Shown here piece by piece: positions 1-9,539 of a stretch of 64,000 nucleotides of DNA; the first letter of the stretch is position 1; each line of letters opens with the position of its first letter. A program made the position numbers and the translations under genes. The notes beneath the pieces were generated by a model that had not been told where the DNA came from, made no database searches, and worked only from the letters and a program-made list of their open reading frames with translations. The DNA lies in assembly GCF_028993555.1 (NCBI RefSeq), contig NZ_CP118612.1, forward strand, positions 1 to 64,000, in the 5' to 3' direction. The DNA comes from Ensifer adhaerens (GTDB taxonomy: Bacteria > Pseudomonadota > Alphaproteobacteria > Rhizobiales > Rhizobiaceae).

Positions 1-1224
1 ATGAACGCTAATTCGCCGTCCTTGGCTCCTGCGCAACCCATGCACTTCGAGGATATGATCCTCGAACAGGGCGATTTGATTTCGAAGAAGCTGCACCTCC
101 TGAGCATGCAGCAGTTCCCGCCGAATGCCAAGAAACTGCTGCGCCAGTTTTCTCTCTCTGAGGTTGCTGATTTTCTTGGCGTCTCGCAAAGCACGTTGAA
201 GAAGCTGCATCTCGAGGGCAAAGGCCCCGTCCCGCAGACGTCAACGTCGGGCAGGCGCTCCTATAGTGCCGAGCAGATGCAAGAACTGCGGCAGTATCTT
301 GACCAGCACGGTCGCTCGGAGGCACGCAACTACGTGCCTTATCGGCGCGCCGGCGAGAAGCTCCAAGTCATTGCGGTCGTCAATTTCAAGGGCGGCTCCG
401 GCAAGACCACGACAGCGGCACACCTGGCGCAATACATGGCGCTGACGGGTCATCGGGTTTTGGCTGTCGACCTCGACCCGCAAGCCTCGCTGTCCTCGCT
501 CCATGGCTTCCAGCCTGAACTCGACCTGACACCGTCTCTTTACGAGGCGATCCGCTATGATGAGCAGCGGCGGCCGATCTCAGACATCATCCTGCCGACC
601 AACGTCCCGGGCCTCGATATCGTGCCGGCGAACCTCGAACTGCAGGAGTTCGAGTACGACACGCCGCTTGCGATGACGAACAAGAGTTCGAACGAGGGCA
701 AGACCTTCTTCACGCGCATCTCGCGCGCGCTTGCAGAGGTGGAGGATCGCTATGACGTGGTGATCATCGACTGCCCGCCACAACTCGGCTACCTGACGAT
801 CACGGCGCTCACCGCTGCGACGAGCGTACTCGTCACAATCCATCCGCAGATGCTCGATGTGATGTCTATGGGCCAGTTCCTGCTGATGCTCGGCGGCATT
901 CTGAAGCCGATCCGCGAGGCTGGCGCCGCAGTCAATCTCGAGTGGTATCGCTACGTTATCACGCGCTATGAGCCGACTGACGGCCCACAGGCTCAGATGG
1001 TCGGCTTCATGCAGACGCTGTTTCATCAGTTCGTCTTGAAGAACCAGATGCTGAAATCGACGGCGATTTCGGATGCCGGGATCACCAAGCAGACACTTTA
1101 TGAAGTCGACAAGGGCCAGATGACGCGTTCGACCTACGAGCGCGCGATCGAATCCTTGAATGCGGTCAATGCCGAAATCGCTGAACTCGTGCATGCGTCC
1201 TGGGGACGGAAAGTTGCCGGCTGA
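1..1224 (+). CDS. repA: RepA, plasmid partition ATPase (ParA family)
   Basis: First gene of a repABC operon. RepA is the ParA-type ATPase that segregates the replicon and, with RepB, represses the operon. The 407 residues fit the family. An N-terminal helix-turn-helix region lies near residues 50-100 (FSLSEVADFLGVSQSTLKKL), the deviant Walker A motif KGGSGKTT near 130-137, the A' motif VDLDPQAS, and Walker B VVIIDCPP. The window begins exactly at the ATG, so promoter and operator are outside view. repB follows after 40 bp. Identification is secure from motifs plus gene order. Confidence 0.97.
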   Translation: MNANSPSLAPAQPMHFEDMILEQGDLISKKLHLLSMQQFPPNAKKLLRQFSLSEVADFLGVSQSTLKKLHLEGKGPVPQTSTSGRRSYSAEQMQELRQYLDQHGRSEARNYVPYRRAGEKLQVIAVVNFKGGSGKTTTAAHLAQYMALTGHRVLAVDLDPQASLSSLHGFQPELDLTPSLYEAIRYDEQRRPISDIILPTNVPGLDIVPANLELQEFEYDTPLAMTNKSSNEGKTFFTRISRALAEVEDRYDVVIIDCPPQLGYLTITALTAATSVLVTIHPQMLDVMSMGQFLLMLGGILKPIREAGAAVNLEWYRYVITRYEPTDGPQAQMVGFMQTLFHQFVLKNQMLKSTAISDAGITKQTLYEVDKGQMTRSTYERAIESLNAVNAEIAELVHASWGRKVAG

Positions 1225-1264
1225 CCGAGGAGCTCAGTCGATTTAGGGGAAATGGAGCAGGCAG

Positions 1265-2245
1265 ATGGCGAGAAAAAATCTACTGGCGGGACTGGTAGAC
1301 GCAGCGGAGATCCCGCAGGCGGATGTCGCGCCGGCCTATCCGATGCGCGGGGCATCGAAGAGCATGGTGCGTTCGCTTGACGAACTCTCCAAGCAGGCCG
1401 ACAAGTTTCTCGAAGGCGAAGCCGTCGTCGACCTCGATCCCATGATGATCGATGGTTCCTTCGTCGCAGATCGATTGACGGATGATCGGGAGCAGTTTGA
1501 AGAATTGAAAGCGGCTATTGCCGAACGCGGCCAGGACACACCGATCCTCGTGCGCCCTCACCCGACCGCATCCGGCCGCTATCAGATCGTCTTCGGCCAT
1601 CGCCGCGCGCGTGTGGCGCGCGAGCTCGGTCGTAAGGTCAAGGCAGTGGTCAAAGCGATCGATGACCGAGCGCACGTCATCGCCCAGGGGCAGGAAAACT
1701 CGGCCCGTGCCAACCTTTCGTTCATCGAACGTGCGAGCTTTGCCTCGCGGCTGGAAGCTCTGGGATACGACCGCGGTGTGATCGCGTCGGCGCTAGCTGC
1801 GGACAAGACCGCTATCTCGAAGATGATGAACGTCACTGAACGGGTGCCGCTTTCCGTTATCGAGCAAATCGGTACGGCACCCGCGACGGGAAGAGACCGA
1901 TGGCTCGAACTGTCCTTGCTGGTCGGCAAGGCAGCGAATGCGGACAAGGTGAGCGACATCGTCGCCGATCCGAGCTTCGCATCGCTTGAAAGCGACGAGC
2001 GGTTCAATGCGCTCTTCAAGGCACTGAATACGTCGGGTCAACCGGTCCGGAAGGGGCCGCTGAAACCCAAGGAGAGCTGGCAGACGAGCGACAAGGCAGT
2101 CTCTGCTCAATATTCGAACTCCGGCAAGGCATTCGAGCTATCGATGAAATCGAAGAATGCTGGTCGGTTCGGGCAATATCTCGCTGAAAACCTGGACCGG
2201 CTCTATGCGGAATTCCTGGCAGCGAATGATGGGAAGGAAGACTGA
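1265..2245 (+). CDS. repB: RepB, plasmid partition protein (ParB family)
   Basis: Second gene of repABC; the ParB-type protein that binds centromere-like parS sites and works with RepA. The 326 residues carry the ParB nuclease-like core (FGHRRARVARELGRK) near residues 115-130, the ENSARANLSFIERA segment typical of the family, and a helix-turn-helix region near 165-200 (GVIASALAADKTAISKM). A GGAG sequence precedes the ATG by about 8 nt. Only 40 bp separate it from repA, so the two are co-transcribed. No full 16-bp parS palindrome was found in the visible operon; see the pair near 9.4-9.55 kb. Confidence 0.96.
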   Translation: MARKNLLAGLVDAAEIPQADVAPAYPMRGASKSMVRSLDELSKQADKFLEGEAVVDLDPMMIDGSFVADRLTDDREQFEELKAAIAERGQDTPILVRPHPTASGRYQIVFGHRRARVARELGRKVKAVVKAIDDRAHVIAQGQENSARANLSFIERASFASRLEALGYDRGVIASALAADKTAISKMMNVTERVPLSVIEQIGTAPATGRDRWLELSLLVGKAANADKVSDIVADPSFASLESDERFNALFKALNTSGQPVRKGPLKPKESWQTSDKAVSAQYSNSGKAFELSMKSKNAGRFGQYLAENLDRLYAEFLAANDGKED

Positions 2246-2252
2246 ACGCGCA

Positions 2253-2307
2253 AAAGAAAAAGGCCCCCAGACGGTAACCATCGTGGAAGCCTCTCTCATC
2301 GTTTAGC
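2253..2307 (-). ncRNA. Counter-transcribed antisense RNA between repB and repC
   Basis: repABC plasmids encode a small antisense RNA in the repB-repC gap that controls RepC synthesis and incompatibility. Here the minus strand has a promoter (-35 TTGACT, 17-bp spacer, -10 GATTCT) followed about 40 nt later by an intrinsic terminator. This predicts an RNA of roughly 50-60 nt, the usual size. The transcript complements the repC leader, where CGTGGAAG (2282-2289) can pair with TTTCCACG (2323-2330), as expected for a structure-switch mechanism. The 5' end is inferred from promoter position. Confidence 0.85.
2255..2292 (-). terminator. Intrinsic terminator of the repB-repC antisense RNA
   Basis: On the minus strand AGGCTTCC (2292-2285) pairs with GGGGGCCT (2268-2261), an 8-bp stem with two G-U pairs, followed directly by TTTTTC. 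This is a rho-independent terminator reading away from repC. Confidence 0.85.
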
Positions 2308-2313
2308 AGCCTG

Positions 2314-2342
2314 AGAATCGCATTTCCACGAATCACAGTCAA
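2314..2342 (-). promoter_or_regulatory. Promoter of the repB-repC antisense RNA
   Basis: Reading the minus strand, TTGACT at 2342-2337 and GATTCT at 2319-2314 are separated by exactly 17 bp, a good sigma-70-type arrangement pointing away from repC. It lies where the ctRNA promoter lies in other repABC operons. Confidence 0.75.
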
Positions 2343-2402
2343 GAGTCTTTGGCACCGGAACGGGTGAGCGGACGTCTTTTGCCTGAAGTTAGGTGAAAGA
2401 AG

Positions 2403-3617
2403 ATGCAAGGTGGAAATGTGACGACGCCCTTCGGGCGGCGGTCGGTGACGCTCGGCATGTTGGCAAGCCAATACATGTCGCGCGAAATCGCGCCCGAGAC
2501 ATCGGCTGACAAGTGGAAACTCTTCCGCGCGCTTTGCGAGGCCAAGCCCAGGCTCGGCCTCAGCGAACGTGCTCTTTCGGTCATGAACGCCCTTTTGAGC
2601 TTCTATCCGGATACGACCCTTTCTGAGGAAAACGGCCTCATCGTGTTTCCGTCGAACATGCAGCTCTCACTGCGTGCTCATGGCATGGCGGAGGCAACTT
2701 TGCGCCGCCACATCGCAGCCCTTGTCGACGCCGGATTGCTTTCGCGCCGTGACAGCCCCAACGGCAAGCGCTACGCACGTAAGGACGGGACGGGCGCCAT
2801 CGATGAGGCCTACGGGTTCTCACTTGCTCCATTGTTGTCGCGGGCTCGCGAAATCGAGCAAATGGCCGCAGAGATCGAAATGGAAAGATTGCAACTGCGC
2901 CGCCTTCGCGAACGTCTGACGATATGCCGCCGTGACATCGGCAAGCTGATTGAGGTCGCTCTCGACCAGGGTGTTCGTGGCGACTGGGAGGCGATCCACG
3001 AGCATTATCGGAGCCTGGTGGTCTCTATTCCGCGCGTCGCGACCGCGGCCTCGATAGCACCGATCTTGGAAGAATTGGAGATGCTGAGGGAAGAGGTCTC
3101 CAACCTGCTGGAAATGCGTGTGAAATCTCAAAATTTGAGCGGCAATCCTGATCAAACTGAGCGGCACAAACAGAATTCAAACCCCAAATCTACCTGTGAA
3201 TCTGAACCTAGCTCTGGAAACGAGCTGGGGGCGAAGCCGAGCAAGACGGCCGTACCGCCGAGCGAGCCGATGAAGGCATTCCCGTTGGGGATGGTGCTGC
3301 AGGCGTGCCCGACGATAGCCGACTATGGGCCAGGCGGCACGATCGGGAGTTGGCGTGACCTGATGCAAGCGGCTGTGGTGGTGAGAACGACACTGGCGGT
3401 CAGTCCGTCCGCCTATGAGGATGCCTGCGAAACGATGGGATCCGAAAACGCGGCCGTCGTGATGGCGTGTATTCTCGAGCGAGCCGGGCATATCAACTCG
3501 GCCGGCGGATATCTGCGCGATCTGACGGCAAGAGCGCGACGCGGTGAGTTTTCCTTGGGGCCTGTGCTGATGGCGCTGTTGCGCTTGAGGACCGGTGAGC
3601 ACCGGAAAGCGTCGTGA
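2403..3617 (+). CDS. repC: RepC, replication initiator
   Basis: Initiator protein of repABC replicons; RepC acts mainly in cis on an origin inside its own gene. The 404 residues match the family. The N-terminal region (FGRRSVTLGMLASQ, then SERALSVMNALLSFYP and AHGMAEATLRRHIAAL near residues 95-115) is the winged-helix DNA-binding portion. The C-terminal part (LERAGHINSAGGYLRDLT) is the conserved RepC tail. A 157-bp gap containing the antisense RNA separates it from repB. A decayed copy of this C-terminus is present at 13.57-13.72 kb. Confidence 0.97.
   Translation: MQGGNVTTPFGRRSVTLGMLASQYMSREIAPETSADKWKLFRALCEAKPRLGLSERALSVMNALLSFYPDTTLSEENGLIVFPSNMQLSLRAHGMAEATLRRHIAALVDAGLLSRRDSPNGKRYARKDGTGAIDEAYGFSLAPLLSRAREIEQMAAEIEMERLQLRRLRERLTICRRDIGKLIEVALDQGVRGDWEAIHEHYRSLVVSIPRVATAASIAPILEELEMLREEVSNLLEMRVKSQNLSGNPDQTERHKQNSNPKSTCESEPSSGNELGAKPSKTAVPPSEPMKAFPLGMVLQACPTIADYGPGGTIGSWRDLMQAAVVVRTTLAVSPSAYEDACETMGSENAAVVMACILERAGHINSAGGYLRDLTARARRGEFSLGPVLMALLRLRTGEHRKAS
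3110..3190 (+). other. Probable replication origin (AT-rich segment inside repC)
   Basis: The middle of repC becomes AT-rich and contains the short inverted repeat CTCAAAATTTGAG at 3127-3139. In studied repABC replicons the origin lies within repC at an AT-rich stretch. The assignment here is by position and composition only. Confidence 0.5.
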
Positions 3618-3969
3618 TGTCGGTACTGCAGCGAGGCTGACGGCTGGAAAAAAACGCAGGGTAACCCGCCTCGACGAAGGGACGGCTGCTGGGTTCCGAA
3701 AGCCTGTTGTTCCGCGTTCACTCGCGAGCCAGCTCAATAAGTGAAAAGCGGTTTGGGAAGCATTCTATAGCTCATGAATTTACAATTGGCCGAGCGTTGG
3801 CCCGAACAAATATAGGGTGCCCCCTACTTGAGGCGCTTTAGCGACTAGGCCGTGAACCCATAAATCAGCCAGGCGGACGACTTGCTGGAGTCCGCAATGT
3901 ACCGATAGCGACCAACGTTTGCAGCGCAGCTAAATGACGCGATGGGCACAACAGCTGACATGACCTTGA
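3618..3969. other. Gene-free stretch downstream of repC
   Basis: About 350 bp without a recognisable gene. No parS palindrome or clear terminator was seen. It includes AT-rich sequence near 3745-3800. Confidence 0.5.
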
Positions 3970-4998
3970 TCAGGTCGATGGTTGCGGTTCCGGGAATTTC
4001 CAATTGCCATTGAGAATCTCCGGCCGCGGGCGATAGAGGCGCACGGTGTAGTTCCAGCCGTTCATAGTCGGCAGGCAGTTTGGAATCTCGCCGTCGCAGC
4101 CGCCGAACTGTACCGCGACAGTGCCATCCGGGCACTTCTTCGCCGTGATGTTGTTGAGCGAGTAAGCGCTGTACTCGTTTTTCACAAAAAACCCTTCGGC
4201 GTTGTAGAGACTGATCGACCAGAAGGCATCGACCGGTACATCCTTGACGCTCAACTTGTAAACTGTGTTGCCGTCGTTCTTTGCGGGTGTCACGCTCAGA
4301 TAGGTCGCATCCTTGTCCGGGTTGCCACCCCAGCCCGCCGCGGTGCCGATCAGATGTCTTACGGGATCGACGTCGCCTTTCTGGCCGAACGCATGCGCAA
4401 AGCCGCCGGTGTAATTGTTCAAGGCAAGCAGGGCATCGCGGATGCCCTTCTGGCTCTTCGGGTCCCAGTTCGGCGCCTCGAACTTTCCAGCGGTTTCTTG
4501 GCTAACCTTCAACGCGTCCTGCAGGGCGTGGACCTCAGCTACATCCTTCGGGTCGTTAGGATCCACAAGGGTGCGGAACGCGATAAAGAGATAACGAGTG
4601 CCGACTTTGGTGCGATCATAAGTGTAGCGACCCGGCTGGTATTCGGCGTTGCCGACAACATAGTGATCTTCATTGATTGCGAGCATCGAGCGAAAACGCT
4701 TGCCTGCATCCGGCAGCGTGATCGTCGCCGGTCCCGCGTCCATGTCGAGCAGTATCGCAGAATAGAGCGTATCGCGGTTCGAGCGAACGACGACCTGCCG
4801 ATCGACTGGGACGGGCTCGCGGTGATGAAGAAACTTTCCGATGCCCCCAGCGTCTCGGACGGCAGAAGCGAAATAGAGGTCTGTTTCCGCGCGCTTGAAG
4901 CTGTCAACGGTGACGGGGATGACGTTCTGCGCGAAGGACACTGTCGGCATCGCCAAGACTGCTCCTCCGACAAGCGCTGCTGCTATCGTGCTCTTCAT
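3970..4998 (-). CDS. Exported DUF1254/DUF1214-type protein
   Basis: A 342-residue protein with an N-terminal signal peptide (MKSTIAAALVGGAVLAMP, cleavage probably after VSFA). The body matches DUF1254/DUF1214-type proteins: an N-terminal part with VVRSNRDTLYSAILLDMDAG and a C-terminal part with VPVDAFWSISLYNAEGFF and WNYTVRLYRPRPEILNG. The biochemical role of this family is not well defined. A periplasmic or envelope location is inferred. The gene stands alone between repC and an IS5 element and is read toward repC. Confidence 0.8.
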   Translation of the reverse strand: MKSTIAAALVGGAVLAMPTVSFAQNVIPVTVDSFKRAETDLYFASAVRDAGGIGKFLHHREPVPVDRQVVVRSNRDTLYSAILLDMDAGPATITLPDAGKRFRSMLAINEDHYVVGNAEYQPGRYTYDRTKVGTRYLFIAFRTLVDPNDPKDVAEVHALQDALKVSQETAGKFEAPNWDPKSQKGIRDALLALNNYTGGFAHAFGQKGDVDPVRHLIGTAAGWGGNPDKDATYLSVTPAKNDGNTVYKLSVKDVPVDAFWSISLYNAEGFFVKNEYSAYSLNNITAKKCPDGTVAVQFGGCDGEIPNCLPTMNGWNYTVRLYRPRPEILNGNWKFPEPQPST

Positions 4999-5238
4999 GG
5001 ATCAGCCTCCAGTTGAATGAGCTTGCATCATCACTCCAAGTAAGCCAAGCGACAACCCTTATGTCGCCTTTGGGTCATTCGCGACCGGGTCGAGCCAGTG
5101 GCAAGTCCGGCCAAGTCCGCTATACCGCCGAAAGCGGAAGTAAATTCAGAGCATTAGCGGCAAGGCTATTAGTCTTGACGGGTTGATGGCGGCGCCGTCC
5201 GAGACGTGATTCAATCTCCGAAACCGGAGCCCCAAATC

Positions 5239-6000
5239 ATGCGCTACGAACTCAGCGATTGCGAATGGACCTCCATCAGACCGTTGCTGCCGAACAAGCC
5301 GCGCGGCGTTCGGCACGTAAATGACCGTCGCGTGCTCAATGGCATCTTTTGGGTCCTGCGTTCAGGTGCTCGTTGGCGCGACCTGCCGGAGAACTACGGT
5401 CCCCGCACGACTTGTTACAATCGCTTCGTAAGGTGGCGGCGGGCTGGCGTCTGGGACCGGATCATGGATGCACTGGCGGCCGGTCATGACGCGGCGGTGC
5501 AGATGATCGATACCTCCGTCGTGCGCGTGCACCAGCACGGTGCTTGTATCGCAGATAACTCTCAGCAAGATATGGGTCGCTCACGCGGTGGCCTCACCAG
5601 CAAAATTCATGCGGTCGTTGACTCCAATGGTCTGCCGGTCCATCTCGCCCTCACGCCGGGTGAGGCGCATGACAATCGGCTGTGTTCGGTCCTTCTCAGC
5701 GCCTTGCTTCCACGAACGATGCTGCTCGCGGATCGGGGATACGACGCGGACTGGATCAGGGAGCTTGCCCGTCAGCAAGGCGCATGGGCGAACATTCCGC
5801 CGAAACGCAATCGCAAAGACTCGATCTGCTTCAGCCCGTATCTGTATCGCGCGCGCAACCTGATCGAACGGTTCTTCAACAAGATCAAACAATGTCGGCG
5901 TGTTGCGACCCGATACGACAAACTCGCGGCCAACTACCTGGCCTTCGTCAAGCTCGCATCAATCCGCATCTGGTTGCGTGCTAATGAGTCCGCGCCCTAG
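5239..6000 (+). CDS. IS5-family transposase
   Basis: A 253-residue DDE transposase. An N-terminal DUF4096-type region (LSDCEWTSIRPLLPNKPRG) is followed by the catalytic residues: Asp in MIDTSVV, Asp in LLADRGYD, and Glu in RNLIERFFNKIK. All three are present, so the enzyme could be active. I chose the ATG at 5239 because homology begins at MRYELSDCEW; an upstream in-frame ATG at 5206 is less likely. Terminal inverted repeats could not be identified, so element ends are not given. Confidence 0.9.
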   Translation: MRYELSDCEWTSIRPLLPNKPRGVRHVNDRRVLNGIFWVLRSGARWRDLPENYGPRTTCYNRFVRWRRAGVWDRIMDALAAGHDAAVQMIDTSVVRVHQHGACIADNSQQDMGRSRGGLTSKIHAVVDSNGLPVHLALTPGEAHDNRLCSVLLSALLPRTMLLADRGYDADWIRELARQQGAWANIPPKRNRKDSICFSPYLYRARNLIERFFNKIKQCRRVATRYDKLAANYLAFVKLASIRIWLRANESAP

Positions 6001-6473
6001 TTCCTGCTTCGTCATTCCGCCTATAATCCGATCCAAATTGTCTAAAGCTATCGGGTGGAAAGGCGATGTGTCAGCTTTCGCGAAAAGCGCGGCGGTTGTT
6101 TAAGATGAGCAACCTGGCTCGAGGGCTACAGGAAGAGGCTGCTTTCGGCACTTTGTCCTGAAGTCGCAATCGTTCTTCGAGCGGGCCTAGGAAGCACGTC
6201 ATCGTCAGGGCCACTGAGCAGCAGAATCTGCCTCAGTCACGGTCGGCCGCGGTCGGGCCGATGTAAAGTTGCTTTCACTTCCCTCCCCTCCCCCGAGAAC
6301 ATTCCAATTAAGCTCAAGCGCGCCGCCCCTTCATATGCTCGGCCACTAGCGAAAAGCCGCCGACCGGAAAGACCTGGCGGTGAGAATGTGGCGGGAGAGT
6401 TAGCCACTTCGCAGTCGGCTGGCGCTAAGCCAAGGTTCAGCGCGGGCATCGGAACTTTGGGTAACGAAGAACT
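6001..6473. other. Gene-free stretch between IS5 and the BA14K relic
   Basis: About 470 bp. Short open frames occur on both strands but none resembles a known protein or has a convincing ribosome-binding site. It probably contains the right end of the IS5 element and decayed flanking DNA. Confidence 0.4.
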
Positions 6474-6950
6474 TTGGATCATATCCTGAAGCGAATTGGT
6501 GCGGTATTCGTCGTCGTCCCGACGGCATTGCTGGCGGGACAGGTACAGGCAACGCCGATCTCTCCTGTGTCCGTAGGATGGACGGACACCCAAACCATAC
6601 AACTGGTCCACCTTAAGGACATTGGAGGTGGTCGCCTCATTCGCACAGCTACAACGGATACCAATACAACACAGCGCGGCATGGCTACTACAATGGGTAC
6701 GAAGGCTATCGCTACCGTCGGGATGGATATCGTCTGCACAGTGATGGCTGGTGAGCTCCGCTCACTTCGGAGCGCCGTCGTGATTGGCGATCTCTCGCGG
6801 CCCTCGCCGGGTCTAATCGAATGCGCCATCTGCCCACGTCGAGTGGCGCTATGATCCCTATCTCTCATACCGGGCGTACGACAACAGCTTCCAGTCCTAC
6901 TATGGGCACATCAGGAATGCGTGTCGCGATACTATTGAGCAGGCCCTGAT
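6474..6950 (+). pseudogene. Frameshifted BA14K-family (lectin-like) protein gene
   Basis: BA14K proteins are small exported Tyr/Gly-rich proteins common in Rhizobiales. Here the first frame gives a signal peptide and the family-like start PISPVSVGWTDTQTIQLV. The next frame continues as HSYNGYQYNTARHGYYNGYE and RYRRDGYRLHSDGW. The C-terminal signature VEWRYDPYLSYRAYDNSFQ plus YYG appears near 6838-6905. The pieces lie in different frames, so at least one frameshift has broken the gene. A second relic lies at 36.5-37.1 kb. Confidence 0.75.
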
Positions 6951-7624
6951 GGCGGCGGTCATAAGCTCTTCAGTCTTGATGAGACGCCGCGCAAAATCGC
7001 AGATCACGCGTGAGCGTATTGTCTCCACAGTTTGCGGGGCACAGTTCTGCTCGCCAGGACTTCTAGATCGGCGGCTCCGCGCCGACCCGACATAAGGCAA
7101 GCGATCGGATCCCTGAGCTTCTGCACAGACATTGACGGAAAGCTCGCGAAGTCGGGCGAGTATGTAGACGACGGACGCTGCCGGCGAAGCTAGCTATGGC
7201 TTTTCCTAGTCGGCGGTCTTTTCGAGCAGGCCGGTTTTTCGTGGGATCAATGACGCTGCTCCGCCCCATAGTTTGCTGCGCAACTCAATGGGCAATCACG
7301 AGTGGCTTGCGAGCGGTGTCGGCAGCGTCCTTGCTGTCGAAGGCCCCCTCCCCTCATATGTGGAACGGCCCGTTTAGCAAGACTCTGCTGCTGTAATTTT
7401 CCAAGTCGGGTGGTGCGGTCGTATGTCCGGCCTATCAGCGCGGTCGCGTGACCGCTGGCCATGATGATTTCCGTAATGCTGGATCGCCTAATCGCACTCG
7501 CGCGCTGCAAGGCGCAAAGAGGGGAACGGTCTGATCTGCATTGGAATTCGCCCCGTTTGGTTCATCACAGCAGTTGCACCTTGCCTCTCATTCCGGCGCT
7601 GTCGCTCCGGAAGTTCGTAAAGTA
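6951..7624. other. Gene-free stretch next to the first IS110 element
   Basis: About 670 bp. It includes the 3' non-coding side of the minus-strand IS110 transposase gene. No conserved gene was recognised. IS110-family ends lack inverted repeats, so the boundary cannot be placed by eye. Confidence 0.4.
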
Positions 7625-8656
7625 TTATGCGTGTGATACTGCCGATGTCGGTTCGTAACATCCGCCCTTGATCATCAAAGCCCAGATGATACGGGCTGTC
7701 TTGTTGGCCATGGCCACGGCGACGACCTTGAATGGCCTCCGCTTCAAAAGACTGGCGACCCAAGGCTGCATAGTCGCCCCGTATTTTGACGTTCTGAGGA
7801 TCGCCATGGCTCCCACCATGAAGAGACTTCGCAGTTGTGGATTGCCTCGCTTCGATATCGAGCCCAGCTTTTGTTTCCCGCCGCTCGAATTTGACCGAGG
7901 CGTCAGCCCCACCCATGCCGCAAAATCGCGGCCGGTTCGGAATCCAGTTGGGTCCGGCACCAACGCCCTTACCGCCGCCGCAGTGATCGGGCCGACGCCT
8001 GGGATACTGGTCAAGCGGCGTGAGACGTCATCCTGTCTGACGGACGAAACGATCACCTTTTCCAGCTTCATGATCTTCTCTGTCAGGCGCTCGATCTGGT
8101 CTGCAACCTCGGTCAATGTGTAGCGGGCGATCGCTGGCAGCCGATGATCGGTATCGTCGCGCACTATTTCGATAAGCTTGGCGCTCGCCTTAAATCCTGC
8201 TGCGGCCACGATGCCCAGCTCCGCCAAATGCGAGCGCAGTGCATTGACCAGTTGAGTCCGTTGCCTGGTCAAAAGATCGCGGGTTTTGAGCATCATGTTG
8301 ATCGATTGCTCGACGTCCGACTTTACCGGCACAAACCGCATTGTCGGTCGTGTGACAGCCTCGCAGATTGCTTCGGCGTCCGCGGCATCGGTTTTGTTCC
8401 TCTTTACGTAAGCCTTGACGTAGAATGCGGGCATGATGCGGACCTGGTGGCCGAGTTTGCCGATCTCCCGCGTCCAATAATGAGCGCTGGCACAGGCCTC
8501 CATCCCGACGAGGCAAGGCGGGGTCCGCTCAAAGAAGTCCAGAAGGTGAGATCGACGAAGCGTCCGCCGCAGCACAACCTTCCCCGTGGCATCGATGGCA
8601 TGAACCTGAAATACAGATTTTGCCAAATCAAGACCAATCGTTGCAATCGCTCCCAT
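7625..8656 (-). CDS. IS110-family transposase (first copy)
   Basis: A 343-residue DEDD recombinase of the IS110 family. The N-terminal RuvC-like catalytic residues are visible: Asp in TIGLDLAKS, Glu in LVGMEAC, and two Asp in NKTDAADAEA. The C-terminal transposase_20 region (TSIPGVGPITAAAVRALV, then GLTPRSNSSGGK and ISKRGNPQLRSLFMVGA) contains the conserved serine region. No frameshift was seen, so it may be active. It is not closely similar to the second IS110 transposase at 57.66 kb. Family members use a bridge RNA from the non-coding end. Confidence 0.93.
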   Translation of the reverse strand: MGAIATIGLDLAKSVFQVHAIDATGKVVLRRTLRRSHLLDFFERTPPCLVGMEACASAHYWTREIGKLGHQVRIMPAFYVKAYVKRNKTDAADAEAICEAVTRPTMRFVPVKSDVEQSINMMLKTRDLLTRQRTQLVNALRSHLAELGIVAAAGFKASAKLIEIVRDDTDHRLPAIARYTLTEVADQIERLTEKIMKLEKVIVSSVRQDDVSRRLTSIPGVGPITAAAVRALVPDPTGFRTGRDFAAWVGLTPRSNSSGGKQKLGSISKRGNPQLRSLFMVGAMAILRTSKYGATMQPWVASLLKRRPFKVVAVAMANKTARIIWALMIKGGCYEPTSAVSHA

Positions 8657-9365
8657 GGAAATGCATCCGTGATTTAACTCTCGCGAGACTATGCGGCAAA
8701 CTCAGTTGCCTGAGGAGGGCCGTTCCACACCATCACACTTCATCGCCATAGCTTACCCCAAAGAATCCAACCTGGCCCTTTGCTTTGCGCATGCCATCCT
8801 TTCCGGTCGTAACGCCTCGGAAAAACCCGACCTCCGTGAATACCGTGGCACGCTGGTTGACCAAATAGGTCGTCTCAGCACGGGCTCATCCAGAGCCATA
8901 AAACGCGAACGGCAGTATTAGAGAGCCATTGAATGCTGCTGGCCGGAACAACCCTATCGATGCCGATCTTGCTAGTGCCTTCCAGATCAAAGTTCTCCGT
9001 CTTCCCAACGGACACAAACGTCTTCCTCGTGCTGATCGGCGTTGAGCTCGTCGCCCCGACCAACGGGTTGGACACGCTCCGAGTTGAACTATCTTGGCTC
9101 CACGCGATTGCCGGCTTTGCGGTTCCGTCTATCGGAACGGACCCTCTTAGGTGATGGCCAGGGGTAGTGCCACCCGGCAAGTAACGAGCGGCAGCTTCGC
9201 GTCACCTCTCCAGAATGCTCAGAGTGTCGTGACGGGAGGTCCCTCTCCCTTGGCTGTCAAGTGGTTGAAATTTGCTCGGCTCTGTCTGGTACCTCGGTCG
9301 TTGAAGCTGATGCATTCGACCTATCGATGGCGCAAGGCATTGAATCAACGCGTAATTTTTCTGAA
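8657..9365. other. Gene-free stretch between IS110 and the parS-like sites
   Basis: About 700 bp. Open frames exist (for example 8875-9180 on the minus strand, 101 codons) but none was recognised or supported by a ribosome-binding site. Probably IS flank and decayed DNA. Confidence 0.4.
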
Positions 9366-9381
9366 ATTGCCGGCCGGCAAC
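9366..9381. promoter_or_regulatory. parS-like palindrome, copy 1
   Basis: ATTGCCGGCCGGCAAC fits the repABC centromere consensus GTTNNNNGCNNNNAAC at all defined positions except the first base (A for G). The inner 14 bases are a perfect palindrome. An identical copy lies 174 bp downstream. Confidence 0.55.
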
Positions 9382-9539
9382 TGTTCCGGTCCGAATCGTC
9401 GACGGGCGGGTGAGCACCTTAGCTTGGCCAATACCCTGCGTCGCCGCGCAACTTGCTTTGGCCCTGACGTGTAAGATGGCCCCGTTGTGGTTGCGGTGAC
9501 TTAAGTTAAGCTATTGAAAGTAAACAATAAAACAGAGAA

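Noticed and set aside
3982..5016. A 344-codon open frame on the plus strand
   Set aside because: Antisense to the DUF1254/DUF1214-type gene, which has a signal peptide and family motifs. The antisense frame has none.
5100..6060. Terminal inverted repeats for the IS5 element
   Set aside because: Several short matches were tried around the gene, but none gave more than a few paired bases at a sensible distance, so element limits are not reported.
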